Assembly (NCBI GenBank): GCA_022561875.1
Contig: JADFQJ010000004.1
Coordinates: 1 to 64,000 of the forward strand
DNA length: 64,000 nucleotides
Origin: Bacteroidota bacterium
GTDB lineage: Bacteria > Bacteroidota > Bacteroidia > Bacteroidales > VadinHA17
Direction: 5' to 3'
Shown: piece by piece, positions 1 through 8,885 of the stretch
How positions within the stretch are numbered: the first letter of the stretch is position 1
Layout of the letters: every line of letters starts with the position of its first letter
Notes under the pieces: model-generated
What the model saw: the letters and a program-made list of their open reading frames with translations, nothing else
What the model was told of the DNA's origin: nothing
Database searches by the model: none
Translations under genes and position numbers: made by a program

Positions 1-401
1 GAAAAGGCATATGCAAAAGCCCCGATAAAGCTGAGCCATCGGTTAATTCCGAATAACCTGAGGGAAATATAGAAACCAAGAAGGTATAGGAACACGAAAC
101 TTACGGGCCGGAAACTAAAAAGGGTAAGGATCCGGTTAATAAAACTAATAGCTTTTGGGGGCTGGGCGCTGCTAATAAGATAGGTCGGCATTCCCCCGAA
201 CATACTGTTTGTCCATAAAGTTTTCTCCCCTGTTTTCTCCTGAAAATCGCGCAATTCTTTGGACATCCCTTTAAAGTTCCGGGTATCACCCGGAGTAAGT
301 CGTTTGCCTTCAAGCACAGGACTGAAATAGAGCAACGGAATAACAACGAAAAGAGTTATAATTAGAATCTCGGCGCTGATGTTCTTAAGAATTTGCTTCA
401 T
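1..401 (-). CDS. YfhO-like multi-pass membrane protein, N-terminal part (runs off left edge)
   Basis: Reading the minus strand from ATG at 401 gives an open frame to the edge: MKQILKNISAEILIITLFVVIPLLYFSPVLEGKRLTPGDTRNFKGMSKELRDFQEKTGEKTLWTNSMFGGMPTYLISS..., typical of Bacteroidota YfhO-family proteins. The listed 101..346 ORF is a different frame. Confidence 0.75.
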   Translation of the reverse strand, partial: MKQILKNISAEILIITLFVVIPLLYFSPVLEGKRLTPGDTRNFKGMSKELRDFQEKTGEKTLWTNSMFGGMPTYLISSAQPPKAISFINRILTLFSFRPVSFVFLYLLGFYISLRLFGINRWLSFIGAFAYAF

Positions 402-473
402 CCCTGTGATTTTTATGTAAATTAAGTTTAATTTTAAAATTCGCACAAATAATAACAGGAATTAAGCAGAGTT

Positions 474-1646
474 ATGAAAATATTAATGGTTTTAGAAGGG
501 GAATTCCCTCCGGATGAGAGGGTTGAGAAAGAGGCTATTTCATTAATTGAGGCAGGTCACGAAGTTTTTCTCGCTTGTTATACAATGATAGACAGAAAGG
601 AATATGAAGAATATAAGAGAATAAAAATTTATCGTAAGCCGATCTCGAAATTTATTTATAAATCAAGTATAGGTTGTCTTAGATTTCCATATTATTTCAA
701 TTTTTGGAGAAATTTTTTACACAGGTTGTTTGAAAATGAAACGTTTGATGCTATTCATATACATGATTTGCCCTTAGTTCAGGTTGGTTTAGAATTAAAA
801 CTTAAATATAAGATACCATTAGTCTTTGACATGCATGAAAACTACCCTGTATTATTGGAATTATCTACACATACAAAAAAACCATTAGCTCGTTTATTAC
901 ATTCAAATAAAGCATGGCATAAATACGAGATTTCTATGTTAAAGAGCGCTGATCGCATTTTTGTTGTAATTGATGAAATGTTTGAACGTGTAAAAAAATT
1001 AGGAATCCTTAGGGAAAAAATATCGATTCTGCCAAATACAATTAAAATTAGCGATTTTAGTTTACCTGATATCCAACCAGACAATAAGTTTATAACCATG
1101 ATTTATGTAGGGGGGATAACTATTCATAGAGGGTTACAGGTCATATTAAAAGGAATGAGATTAATTTTGAATCGAAGGAAAGATGTTAGATTATGGATTG
1201 TTGGTTCTGGAAATTATGTGCCAAAACTTGAAAAATTAGCTTACGAATTAAAATTAGGCAAGTCTGTTGATTTTCTTGGATGGAAAAATATTTCTGAGAT
1301 TGCTAAATTACTTATGCTTTCAGACATAGCAATAATTCCTCATTTAAAGACAGAACATACTGACCACACAATTCCAAACAAGTTATATCAATATGCCTAT
1401 GCTAATAAACCGATCATTACCAGTAATTGCAATCCTTTGGAAAGACTGGTCACAGAAATGAATATTGGAATAAGTTATAAACATGATTCTGCTGAGGATT
1501 TTGTAGATTCTTTTTTTGAAATGACAAGGAGAACTAATTTCATTAAAATTGGAATGAATGGACGAAAACATATAGTAAAAAAATATAATTGGGATAAAAC
1601 AGTTATTCCATTATTGCAAACTTATCAGTCATTACAGGAACAATAA
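474..1646 (+). CDS. glycosyltransferase family 4 protein
   Basis: 390 aa; N-term MKILMVLEGEFPPDERVEKEAISLIEAGHEV and C-terminal GT4-like PNKLYQYAYANKPIITSNC. Confidence 0.8.
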   Translation: MKILMVLEGEFPPDERVEKEAISLIEAGHEVFLACYTMIDRKEYEEYKRIKIYRKPISKFIYKSSIGCLRFPYYFNFWRNFLHRLFENETFDAIHIHDLPLVQVGLELKLKYKIPLVFDMHENYPVLLELSTHTKKPLARLLHSNKAWHKYEISMLKSADRIFVVIDEMFERVKKLGILREKISILPNTIKISDFSLPDIQPDNKFITMIYVGGITIHRGLQVILKGMRLILNRRKDVRLWIVGSGNYVPKLEKLAYELKLGKSVDFLGWKNISEIAKLLMLSDIAIIPHLKTEHTDHTIPNKLYQYAYANKPIITSNCNPLERLVTEMNIGISYKHDSAEDFVDSFFEMTRRTNFIKIGMNGRKHIVKKYNWDKTVIPLLQTYQSLQEQ

Positions 1647-1718
1647 CCGAATTGTTAGTTCAATTTTACAAAAACGCAAATTCGATTTTTTACTTCAGCA
1701 TATAACCTTTCCTTTTAA

Positions 1719-1904
1719 GATGACCATTTTGAGGTTGTTATTCAAACTCCAAGATTAAAGAAATACAATAATATACACAGACCCAGGAGAGAAAAAAAAA
1801 TAGCCGATGTATTAAGCAGGAATGAGGTTGCCAAGGATGCTAAAATCAATAAAAAGCATAAAGCAGAAGGTGAATACACTTGTATAAGAGAAAAATTTTC
1901 GTAG
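1719..1904 (+). pseudogene. 5'-truncated coding remnant of unknown family
   Basis: Open frame without start codon, immediately preceded by TAA: DDHFEVVIQTPRLKKYNNIHRPRREKKIADVLSRNEVAKDAKINKKHKAEGEYTCIREKFS*. Protein-like composition but no initiation codon. Confidence 0.4.
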
Positions 1905-2046
1905 ATTTAAGAATCCTTTAAATGATCTTTTTAATGAAGATAATTATAAAAAGTGTAAATAAAACTCCATTATGGAGGTTTATATATACTTAATATAATA
2001 TAAATAAGCAAAATTGGTTTCTGCAAATCGTTAGAAAACAAAAGAA

Positions 2047-2346
2047 ATGAAAAGAAAAATGAAAGGAACAATTCTAAAAGCTTACAATTATATTGGAAAA
2101 AAATATCTTAACCCAATTTTAAATTTGGAGCAAAAGAAAAGGCCTTTCCCTATTATCAATGAAAGATCTGTTGAATATGGCTTTTCCTTTAAGCAGTTAC
2201 AAAATTTGTGTACAGGCAAAGTGCTTGACATTGGACCAGGAAAATCATCATGGCCTCATATTTTATCTACTTGTGGATATGACGTAAAGGCGATTGACAA
2301 GATTTATGGGTATTGGTATAGTTATTTTATTAACCTAAGTTGCTAA
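2047..2346 (+). pseudogene. truncated class I SAM-dependent methyltransferase
   Basis: 99 aa with SAM motif I (GKVLDIGPGKSSWPHILSTCGYDVKAIDK) but ends shortly after it; the rest of the fold is missing. Confidence 0.55.
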
Positions 2347-2440
2347 ATACCGGTTAATTGTTTGTTGAAAATTAATTAGTATTTAATTGTATTCATTGCT
2401 ACTGTGTATTCACCTTTTGGTTATTTATACAATTCAAGAA

Positions 2441-2977
2441 ATGAAAAAAGTCTACAATCTAAAAGAGCGGTATAATAAAAGTATAGACTTTCTTGTTAAA
2501 TCAGCGCCACCACCATGTAAAATTTTGGATCTTGGAACAACAAATCTTCTTAGTAAGCTAATGATCGAAAATGGTTATAATGTTATAAATACGGAGGGTG
2601 AGGATCTGGACATCGAATATGATATAGTCAAAAATATCGATTTTGACCTTGTTACGGCATTTGAAATTTTCGAACATCTTATGGCTCCATTAAATATACT
2701 CAGAGAGATAAAAGCTGAAAAACTGGTTGCTTCAATACCTTTAAATCTATGGTTTGCCAAGGCTTACTGGAATAAAGATGAAGAATGGGACAGGCATTAT
2801 CATGAATTTGAAGACAGACAATTTGACTGGTTATTGAAAAAAGCCGGTTGGGAAATTATTATATCTGAGAAATGGATAGCTCCAACAAAACAGCTGGGAA
2901 TAAGGCCCATTTTAAGAAGATTCACACCAAGATATTACATTGTTTATTGTGTTAGAAAAAAGCGACTATTCTGTTAG
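2441..2977 (+). CDS. class I SAM-dependent methyltransferase
   Basis: ORF track starts at 2387; MKKVYNLKERYNKSIDF at 2441 is a more natural start. ILDLGTTNLLSKLMIENGYNV motif I and VTAFEIFEHLMAPLNILREI. Confidence 0.65.
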   Translation: MKKVYNLKERYNKSIDFLVKSAPPPCKILDLGTTNLLSKLMIENGYNVINTEGEDLDIEYDIVKNIDFDLVTAFEIFEHLMAPLNILREIKAEKLVASIPLNLWFAKAYWNKDEEWDRHYHEFEDRQFDWLLKKAGWEIIISEKWIAPTKQLGIRPILRRFTPRYYIVYCVRKKRLFC

Positions 2978-3039
2978 CGTCTGAAAATATATGTTTTATC
3001 TTTAATAACAGTATAAGTATTGTAACAAAAAGATAAGAT

Positions 3040-4551
3040 TTGCTTCATAATATTAAAATAGCGGTCAAAGGGTCAGCCATTTATTCAATTGGCAATATGT
3101 CTCTCAAATTGATGGGGCTGATTTTATTACCTTTATTTGTTCAGAAGTTATCTTTATCTGAATACGGTATACTTGGGATCCTTGAAGTGACAGTGCAGAT
3201 ACTTATTTCAACATTTGGATTAGGAATATGGTATGCATTTGAAAGATGGTATTGGGATAAAGATTATTTAAATAAGCAAAAGTCAATGTATTTTACCGTG
3301 TTGGCTTTTTCATTTGTCATTGCTTTACTTTTATTCTTTTCCGTATCCGGAGCCTCTATCCCATTATCCGAATTATTATTTGACAATTCAAGTTATTCCT
3401 ATGTGTTGGTTCTTATGTCTGTTATTGCAGGTTTGGAATTAATGGCACAAAGCCCTGCAATGTTACTTCGGCTAAAGACTAAATCTCTTGTTTTTACCTT
3501 TTCATTCGCCTCAAAACTTATTATTACACTTGCATTTACCTTGTATTTTCTAATTGTAAAAGGGAAGAAAATCGATGGTATTTATGAAGCACAATTGATC
3601 GGAGAGATCTTTTATTTCTTAATCCTTATGCTTTCTTGCATAAAAGATATTCAATTCAAATTTGAATTTGGGATATTGAAAGACATGTTAGTTTACAGAC
3701 TTCCACTGGTCTTTTCATCAGTATTTATCGTTATGTTATCATTTACCGACCGGTATGCCCTGAAGTTTTTAAGTACTCTGTCTGACGTTGGGGTTTATTC
3801 CCTTGGATATAAACTTGCCAATACAATAAAAGTTATCCTGATTTCATCGGTCTGGTTTGCAGTCAGACCTATAATCTATAGGATGATGGATAAGCCGGAG
3901 AACAAGCGGTTCTATTCAAAGATCATGACATATTTTACATTTGGCGTTGTAATTTTTATAATTGGATTGTCAATTTATGGGAAAGAAATTATTTATCTTT
4001 TTGCAAGTAAACCAGAATATAGACCGGCATATAAAATTGTTCCGGTTATATCCTTTGCTATTTTATTTGGAATGTTGAAAGATGTAGCTTTTATTGGTTT
4101 AAACATTACCAGGAAAACAAAAATAATGGCTTCATTGATTATTATTATTGCCATTTTTAACCTGGGTTTGAATATTCTATTTATACCTTATTTCCAGTCG
4201 ATTGGAGCTGCTATGGCTACTTTGATCTCACAAATTATTTTTTTCCTCCTTGTTTTAAAGTTTTCTCAAAAAATATATTATATCCCTTATGAATTAAAAA
4301 AAGTTGGAACCATGATTCTTATAGGGCTTGTACTGGTAATAATCGGTAATTTATTTAACCAGATGTATTTGCCATTAAGATTGGTACTGAAACTTACTAT
4401 TATTTTTTCATTTCCAATAATTCTTTATTTTTTCAATTTTTATGAAAAAATTGAACTTGACAGGCTGAGAAGAGCCTGGAGAAAATGGCGTAACCCGGCT
4501 AAATGGAAAGAGAACTTTAAAAACATAGATGACACCGGTTTATCAAAATAA
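3040..4551 (+). CDS. polysaccharide biosynthesis protein / Wzx-type flippase (MATE-like)
   Basis: 503 aa, about 12-14 hydrophobic segments; N-term KGSAIYSIGNMSLKLMGLILLPLFVQKLSLSEYGILGILE typical of Wzx. Confidence 0.8.
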   Translation: MLHNIKIAVKGSAIYSIGNMSLKLMGLILLPLFVQKLSLSEYGILGILEVTVQILISTFGLGIWYAFERWYWDKDYLNKQKSMYFTVLAFSFVIALLLFFSVSGASIPLSELLFDNSSYSYVLVLMSVIAGLELMAQSPAMLLRLKTKSLVFTFSFASKLIITLAFTLYFLIVKGKKIDGIYEAQLIGEIFYFLILMLSCIKDIQFKFEFGILKDMLVYRLPLVFSSVFIVMLSFTDRYALKFLSTLSDVGVYSLGYKLANTIKVILISSVWFAVRPIIYRMMDKPENKRFYSKIMTYFTFGVVIFIIGLSIYGKEIIYLFASKPEYRPAYKIVPVISFAILFGMLKDVAFIGLNITRKTKIMASLIIIIAIFNLGLNILFIPYFQSIGAAMATLISQIIFFLLVLKFSQKIYYIPYELKKVGTMILIGLVLVIIGNLFNQMYLPLRLVLKLTIIFSFPIILYFFNFYEKIELDRLRRAWRKWRNPAKWKENFKNIDDTGLSK

Positions 4552-4558
4552 TAAGAAA

Positions 4559-5659
4559 TCAGGGATTTACTAGTTTATCAATAAGTATGTCGATAATCCT
4601 GTTTGCAGTTTTCCCATCCCACAATTCCGGTATGCTGCCTTTCTTTTTCGCCCCTTTCATTATCTTAAGGGCAGTATCTTCAACGATATCAAGATCTGTG
4701 CCTGCAAGATGGTTTGTTCCAATATCAACGGTAACAGGCCGCTCCGTATTGTTTCTGACCGTTATACATTGAATACCCATAAAGGTGGTCTCTTCCTGAA
4801 TTCCTCCACTGTCTGTTATAACCAGTTCAGCATCTTTGGCAAGTGAAAGGAAATCAACATATCCTAATGGATCGGTTAATAAAACATTCTTATCGAATTG
4901 TTTTAGCAAACCAAATTTTTCGAGGTTCCCTTTTGTACGGGGGTGAACAGGGAATACTACTTTTTTCTCTCCGGAAATACGGTTCAACAAATTGACAATT
5001 GTTTTGAGATTTTTTAAATTGTCAACATTACCCGGTCTGTGAAAGGTTACAAGTATATAGTTGTTGTAAGAGAGGTCTAAATTTATTGTAATCAGTGAGG
5101 CATTAATCCCGGGTAAATAATGAACCAGACTGTCAATCATAATGTTTCCTACAAAAAAGACCTTGTTACTGTCAATCCCTTCCCTGCTCAGGTTATCAAT
5201 CCCGCTTTTTTCACTCACAAACAGATAATCAGACAGCATATCAGTAACCGTTCTGTTGATCTCTTCCGGCATGCTACGGTCAAAGCTCCTTAATCCTGAT
5301 TCAACATGAGCGATCCTGATACCCATTTTCGAAGCCACCAAAGCTCCTGCCATAGTAGAATTTACATCTCCGGGAACTATTATTAAATCGGGTTTTTCCT
5401 GTAAAAGAACTTTTTCAAATTCGATCATAATCCCGGCAGTCTGTTCAGTATGTGTGCCTCCTCCTATTCCCAGGTAAAAATCCGGCTTTGGAAGATCAAG
5501 CTCATCGAAAAATATTTTTGACATGTTTTCATCAAAATGCTGCCCTGTATGACATATCTTATGATTAACAACGTCTGAAAACTTTTTAAAAACTTTATGC
5601 AGAGGAGCTATTTTAATGAAATTCGGACGTGCTCCGACTAACGATATAATTTTTTTCAT
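4559..5659 (-). CDS. wecB: UDP-N-acetylglucosamine 2-epimerase (non-hydrolysing)
   Basis: MKKIISLVGARPNFIKIAPLHKVF...CHTGQHFDENMS...VPGDVNSTMAGALVASK...HVESGLRSFDRSMPEEINR...TDSGGIQEE. Confidence 0.9.
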   Translation of the reverse strand: MKKIISLVGARPNFIKIAPLHKVFKKFSDVVNHKICHTGQHFDENMSKIFFDELDLPKPDFYLGIGGGTHTEQTAGIMIEFEKVLLQEKPDLIIVPGDVNSTMAGALVASKMGIRIAHVESGLRSFDRSMPEEINRTVTDMLSDYLFVSEKSGIDNLSREGIDSNKVFFVGNIMIDSLVHYLPGINASLITINLDLSYNNYILVTFHRPGNVDNLKNLKTIVNLLNRISGEKKVVFPVHPRTKGNLEKFGLLKQFDKNVLLTDPLGYVDFLSLAKDAELVITDSGGIQEETTFMGIQCITVRNNTERPVTVDIGTNHLAGTDLDIVEDTALKIMKGAKKKGSIPELWDGKTANRIIDILIDKLVNP

Positions 5660-6993
5660 TATTTAATTAATTCATTAAGTAATTTAACAAGTTCTTCCGT
5701 AAGATTTTTCCTTGAGTATTTTGAGATATCACCTGTATCAAACCTGAAATAGCCCTTTTTATAATCATGATATAAAGCAAGTATATTGTTTTTCAGTCTG
5801 TTATTGTCTCCGAATCCTGAAATCATACCTGCTTTCATGTCGTTAATAATTTCTGCAGCATCCCCGTCGGTAGGACCTATAGCAAGAACCGGTCTTTTTG
5901 ATGCAAGGTATTCAAATAGTTTTCCTGTGATTATTAATTTTGAGTTATCTGTATTTGGAATTAATAATAGCAGGACCCTGGCCTGTTTTTGAAATTTAAC
6001 AATTTCTTCATGAGGCAAATAATCGATCTTTGTAAGATACGAAAAGAGGTTGTTTTTTTTTATCGAATTAATTATTGAATAGTCAACTTTTCCTACCAAT
6101 TTTATTTCCAGATCATTCTTAAAATCTTCATTCACTTCAGTTAATTCTCTCAAAATACTCCAAAGGTTTTCAGGATTGCTCTTTTTCATCAATACGCCAA
6201 CATGTGTAATTGAGAATTTTGTATCTGTTTGTGAATTATGATTAATGGGGAAATCATCTTCGTCAAAACCATTTGTAATAACATGATAATTACAATTATA
6301 TATTTTAGAAAGATTTTTTCCAAGCGTCGGACTAACAACAGTAACCATATCAGCTCTTTTTAAAACCTCAAGCTCAAGTTTTCGGTGCTTCTTTTCAGAA
6401 AACCGGGAAAGTTTTAAATCACCGTGATAATAGATATTTGTCCACGGATCCCGGAAATCGGCTAACCAGGGAATATTTAGTCTCTTTTTTAACCCCAGGG
6501 CAATAAGGTGCATGGAATGTGGAGGACCGGTGGATATAATTATATCAACAGGTTTTTTTTTTAAATAAGTTGTCAGATATTTCACAGATGGTCGTATCCA
6601 GAATTTTCGGGCATCCGGGATAAAAAAATTCCCCCTGATCCGGACTGAAATTTTTTCCTTTAGTTTCGGTTTCTTTTTTTCAGTAAGAAATCCGGTTTGT
6701 ATTTTATCTTCTTCTTTTTGCCCAAGAAATTTTTTATAAAACCAATAGGGTTCCCATATCTTCTTTTTCAGTACAGTAATACCTTCAGGTATATCCCTGA
6801 ACAACGAGTAATCTTCTACCGGAGTTTCGGGGTTTTCAGGAGTGTAGATAACAGGCTCCCAGTTAAAATCCCGCAGATATTTTGTGAATTTTAACCATCG
6901 TTGAACCCCTGATCCTCCGCTCGGTGGCCAGTAAGATGTTATAATCAGGACTTTTTTGAACACTCCCCTTTTCCATGGATGATTCTTATTCAT
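5659..6993 (-). CDS. glycosyltransferase
   Basis: 444 aa; SYWPPSGGSGVQRWLKFTKYL...PHSMHLIALGLKK...WLADFRDPW; overlaps the wecB start by 1 nt (coupled). Confidence 0.75.
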   Translation of the reverse strand: MNKNHPWKRGVFKKVLIITSYWPPSGGSGVQRWLKFTKYLRDFNWEPVIYTPENPETPVEDYSLFRDIPEGITVLKKKIWEPYWFYKKFLGQKEEDKIQTGFLTEKKKPKLKEKISVRIRGNFFIPDARKFWIRPSVKYLTTYLKKKPVDIIISTGPPHSMHLIALGLKKRLNIPWLADFRDPWTNIYYHGDLKLSRFSEKKHRKLELEVLKRADMVTVVSPTLGKNLSKIYNCNYHVITNGFDEDDFPINHNSQTDTKFSITHVGVLMKKSNPENLWSILRELTEVNEDFKNDLEIKLVGKVDYSIINSIKKNNLFSYLTKIDYLPHEEIVKFQKQARVLLLLIPNTDNSKLIITGKLFEYLASKRPVLAIGPTDGDAAEIINDMKAGMISGFGDNNRLKNNILALYHDYKKGYFRFDTGDISKYSRKNLTEELVKLLNELIK

Positions 6994-7040
6994 TTTATAG
7001 AATAATTATTTTATATACTCCCTCTACTCCTTCTACCCCT

Positions 7041-8591
7041 CTACTCCATCTCCAACAAGCTCCTGATGCTGGTTGCTTTTATTATGATATTATTCAGGCG
7101 GTTTATGGACACCCGGTCCTGTTTCATACTGTCCCTGTAACGGATTGTTACCGTATCATCTTCCATTGTTCGATGGTCAACCGTAATGCAAAACGGAGTT
7201 CCAATGGCATCCTGCCTCCTGTACCTGCGTCCGATAGAATCTTTTTCGTCGTACTGGCAATTGAAATCGAATTTTATATTATCAATAATCTTACGCGCTT
7301 TTTCATCGAGACCGTCTTTTCGCACTAATGGTAAAATTGCTGCTTTAATTGGGGCAAGAGGCGCCGGGATCCTGAGAACAATCCTTTCTTCGAGATTCCC
7401 GTTAGCATCAGGGACTTTCTCTTCGGTATAGGCATATGTCAATACCGACAGGAACATCCTGTCGAGTCCAATAGATGTTTCAACAACATACGGGATATAA
7501 CTTTCCTTTGATACAGGATCGAAATACTGAAGTTTTTTACCTGAAAATTTCTGGTGTTGTGACAGGTCAAAATCTGTCCGGGAATGAATCCCTTCTACTT
7601 CTTTAAATCCAATCGGAAATTCAAATTCGATATCTGTTGCGGCATTTGCATAATGGGCCAGCTTATCGTGATCGTGAAAACGGTATTTATGATCTCCAAA
7701 TCCCAGTGCCTTGTGCCATTTCATTCTTACCTCTTTCCAGTATTCAAACCATTTAATTTCATCTCCCGGTTTGATGAAGAACTGCATCTCCATCTGTTCA
7801 AATTCCCTCATTCTGAAAAGAAACTGGCGTGCAACAATTTCATTTCTGAAAACTTTTCCAACCTGTGCAATGCCGAAAGGGATACGCATACGGCCGGATT
7901 TCTGGACGTTCAGGTAATTTACAAAAATCCCCTGTGCAGTTTCAGGACGCAAATATATTAAATCGGCATCTTCGCTCACCGAACCCAGCTTTGTCTCGAA
8001 CATCAGGTTGAATTTACGAACTTCAGTCCACCTCCTTGATCCGGAAACAGGATCAGCAATGTCACAGTCAAGAATTATTTGTCTGATCTCAGCCAGGTCT
8101 TCATCTTTCATAGCCTTGATGAACCTGGAATTGATCTCTTCCCACTTCTTCTGATTTGCCTGTACTCTGGGATTTGTTTTTTTGAATTTTTCTTCATCGA
8201 AATCGTCTCCAAATCGTTTCGCTGCTTTGCTTATTTCTTTTTCTATTTTTCCTTCAATTTTCTGAAGATAATCTTCAATCAACGAATCTGCCCTGTATCT
8301 TTTTTTCGAGTCTTTATTATCAATTAACGGATCGTTAAATTGTGTGACATGTCCTGATGCTTCCCAGGTTTTAGGATGCATAAAGATTGCAGAATCAAGT
8401 CCTACAATATTTTCATAAAGCAACACCATGGAATCCCACCAGTATTTCCTGATATTGTTTTTTAATTCAACCCCATATTGACCGTAATCATAAACAGCGC
8501 TTAAACCGTCATAGATTTCACTGGACGGAAAAATATATCCGTATTCTTTTGCGTGGGATACGAGCTTTTTAAAGCTTCCTTCATTGACCAT
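7041..8591 (-). CDS. glyS: glycine--tRNA ligase
   Basis: 516 aa; GYIFPSSEIYDGLSAVYDYGQYGVELKNNI...LRPETAQGIFVNYLNV...GIAQVGKVFRNEI...EGIHSRTDFDLSQHQ. Confidence 0.95.
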   Translation of the reverse strand: MVNEGSFKKLVSHAKEYGYIFPSSEIYDGLSAVYDYGQYGVELKNNIRKYWWDSMVLLYENIVGLDSAIFMHPKTWEASGHVTQFNDPLIDNKDSKKRYRADSLIEDYLQKIEGKIEKEISKAAKRFGDDFDEEKFKKTNPRVQANQKKWEEINSRFIKAMKDEDLAEIRQIILDCDIADPVSGSRRWTEVRKFNLMFETKLGSVSEDADLIYLRPETAQGIFVNYLNVQKSGRMRIPFGIAQVGKVFRNEIVARQFLFRMREFEQMEMQFFIKPGDEIKWFEYWKEVRMKWHKALGFGDHKYRFHDHDKLAHYANAATDIEFEFPIGFKEVEGIHSRTDFDLSQHQKFSGKKLQYFDPVSKESYIPYVVETSIGLDRMFLSVLTYAYTEEKVPDANGNLEERIVLRIPAPLAPIKAAILPLVRKDGLDEKARKIIDNIKFDFNCQYDEKDSIGRRYRRQDAIGTPFCITVDHRTMEDDTVTIRYRDSMKQDRVSINRLNNIIIKATSIRSLLEME

Positions 8592-8682
8592 AGTTGTCAG
8601 ATTTGTGTTTTCTAAAAACGATGCGACAAAAGTAATTCAAAATCTCCGGTTTTCATAAATTCAGTTGGCAATAAAGAAAATG

Positions 8683-8770
8683 GAACACGGATGACACGGA
8701 TGCTACAGATAATCACGGATAAAGAATAAAAAATCAGTGAAAATTCGTTAAATCCGCGTCATCTGTGTTC
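8683..8770. repeat. interspersed imperfect inverted repeat (GAACACGGATGACACGGAT ... ATCCGCGTCATCTGTGTTC)
   Basis: Arms 8683-8701 and 8752-8770 are reverse complements at 17 of 19 positions. Confidence 0.8.
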
Positions 8771-8852
8771 TATTTAGAAATAAATAGCAACTTGAAATAA
8801 TTAGTTTGTAAAAATTTTGAATAATTAAACAAAAGGTTGTTTTTTCAATTTA

Positions 8853-8860
8853 TATCTTTG
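8853..8860 (+). promoter_or_regulatory. putative Bacteroidota -7 element TATCTTTG upstream of nadB
   Basis: Matches TAnnTTTG, 25 bp before the GTG start at 8886; -33 element not convincing. Confidence 0.3.
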
Positions 8861-8885
8861 TCAATATGTTCTAAAACCAAAGTAA

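Noticed and set aside
101-346. 81-aa ORF on the minus strand at the left edge
   Set aside because: It is out of frame with a well-supported YfhO-like reading frame covering 401-1; spurious overlap ORF.
7186-8327. Several plus-strand ORFs (7186-7431, 7584-7961, 7711-7917, 8079-8327)
   Set aside because: All antisense to glyS, with low-complexity Phe/Ser-rich composition typical of shadow frames.
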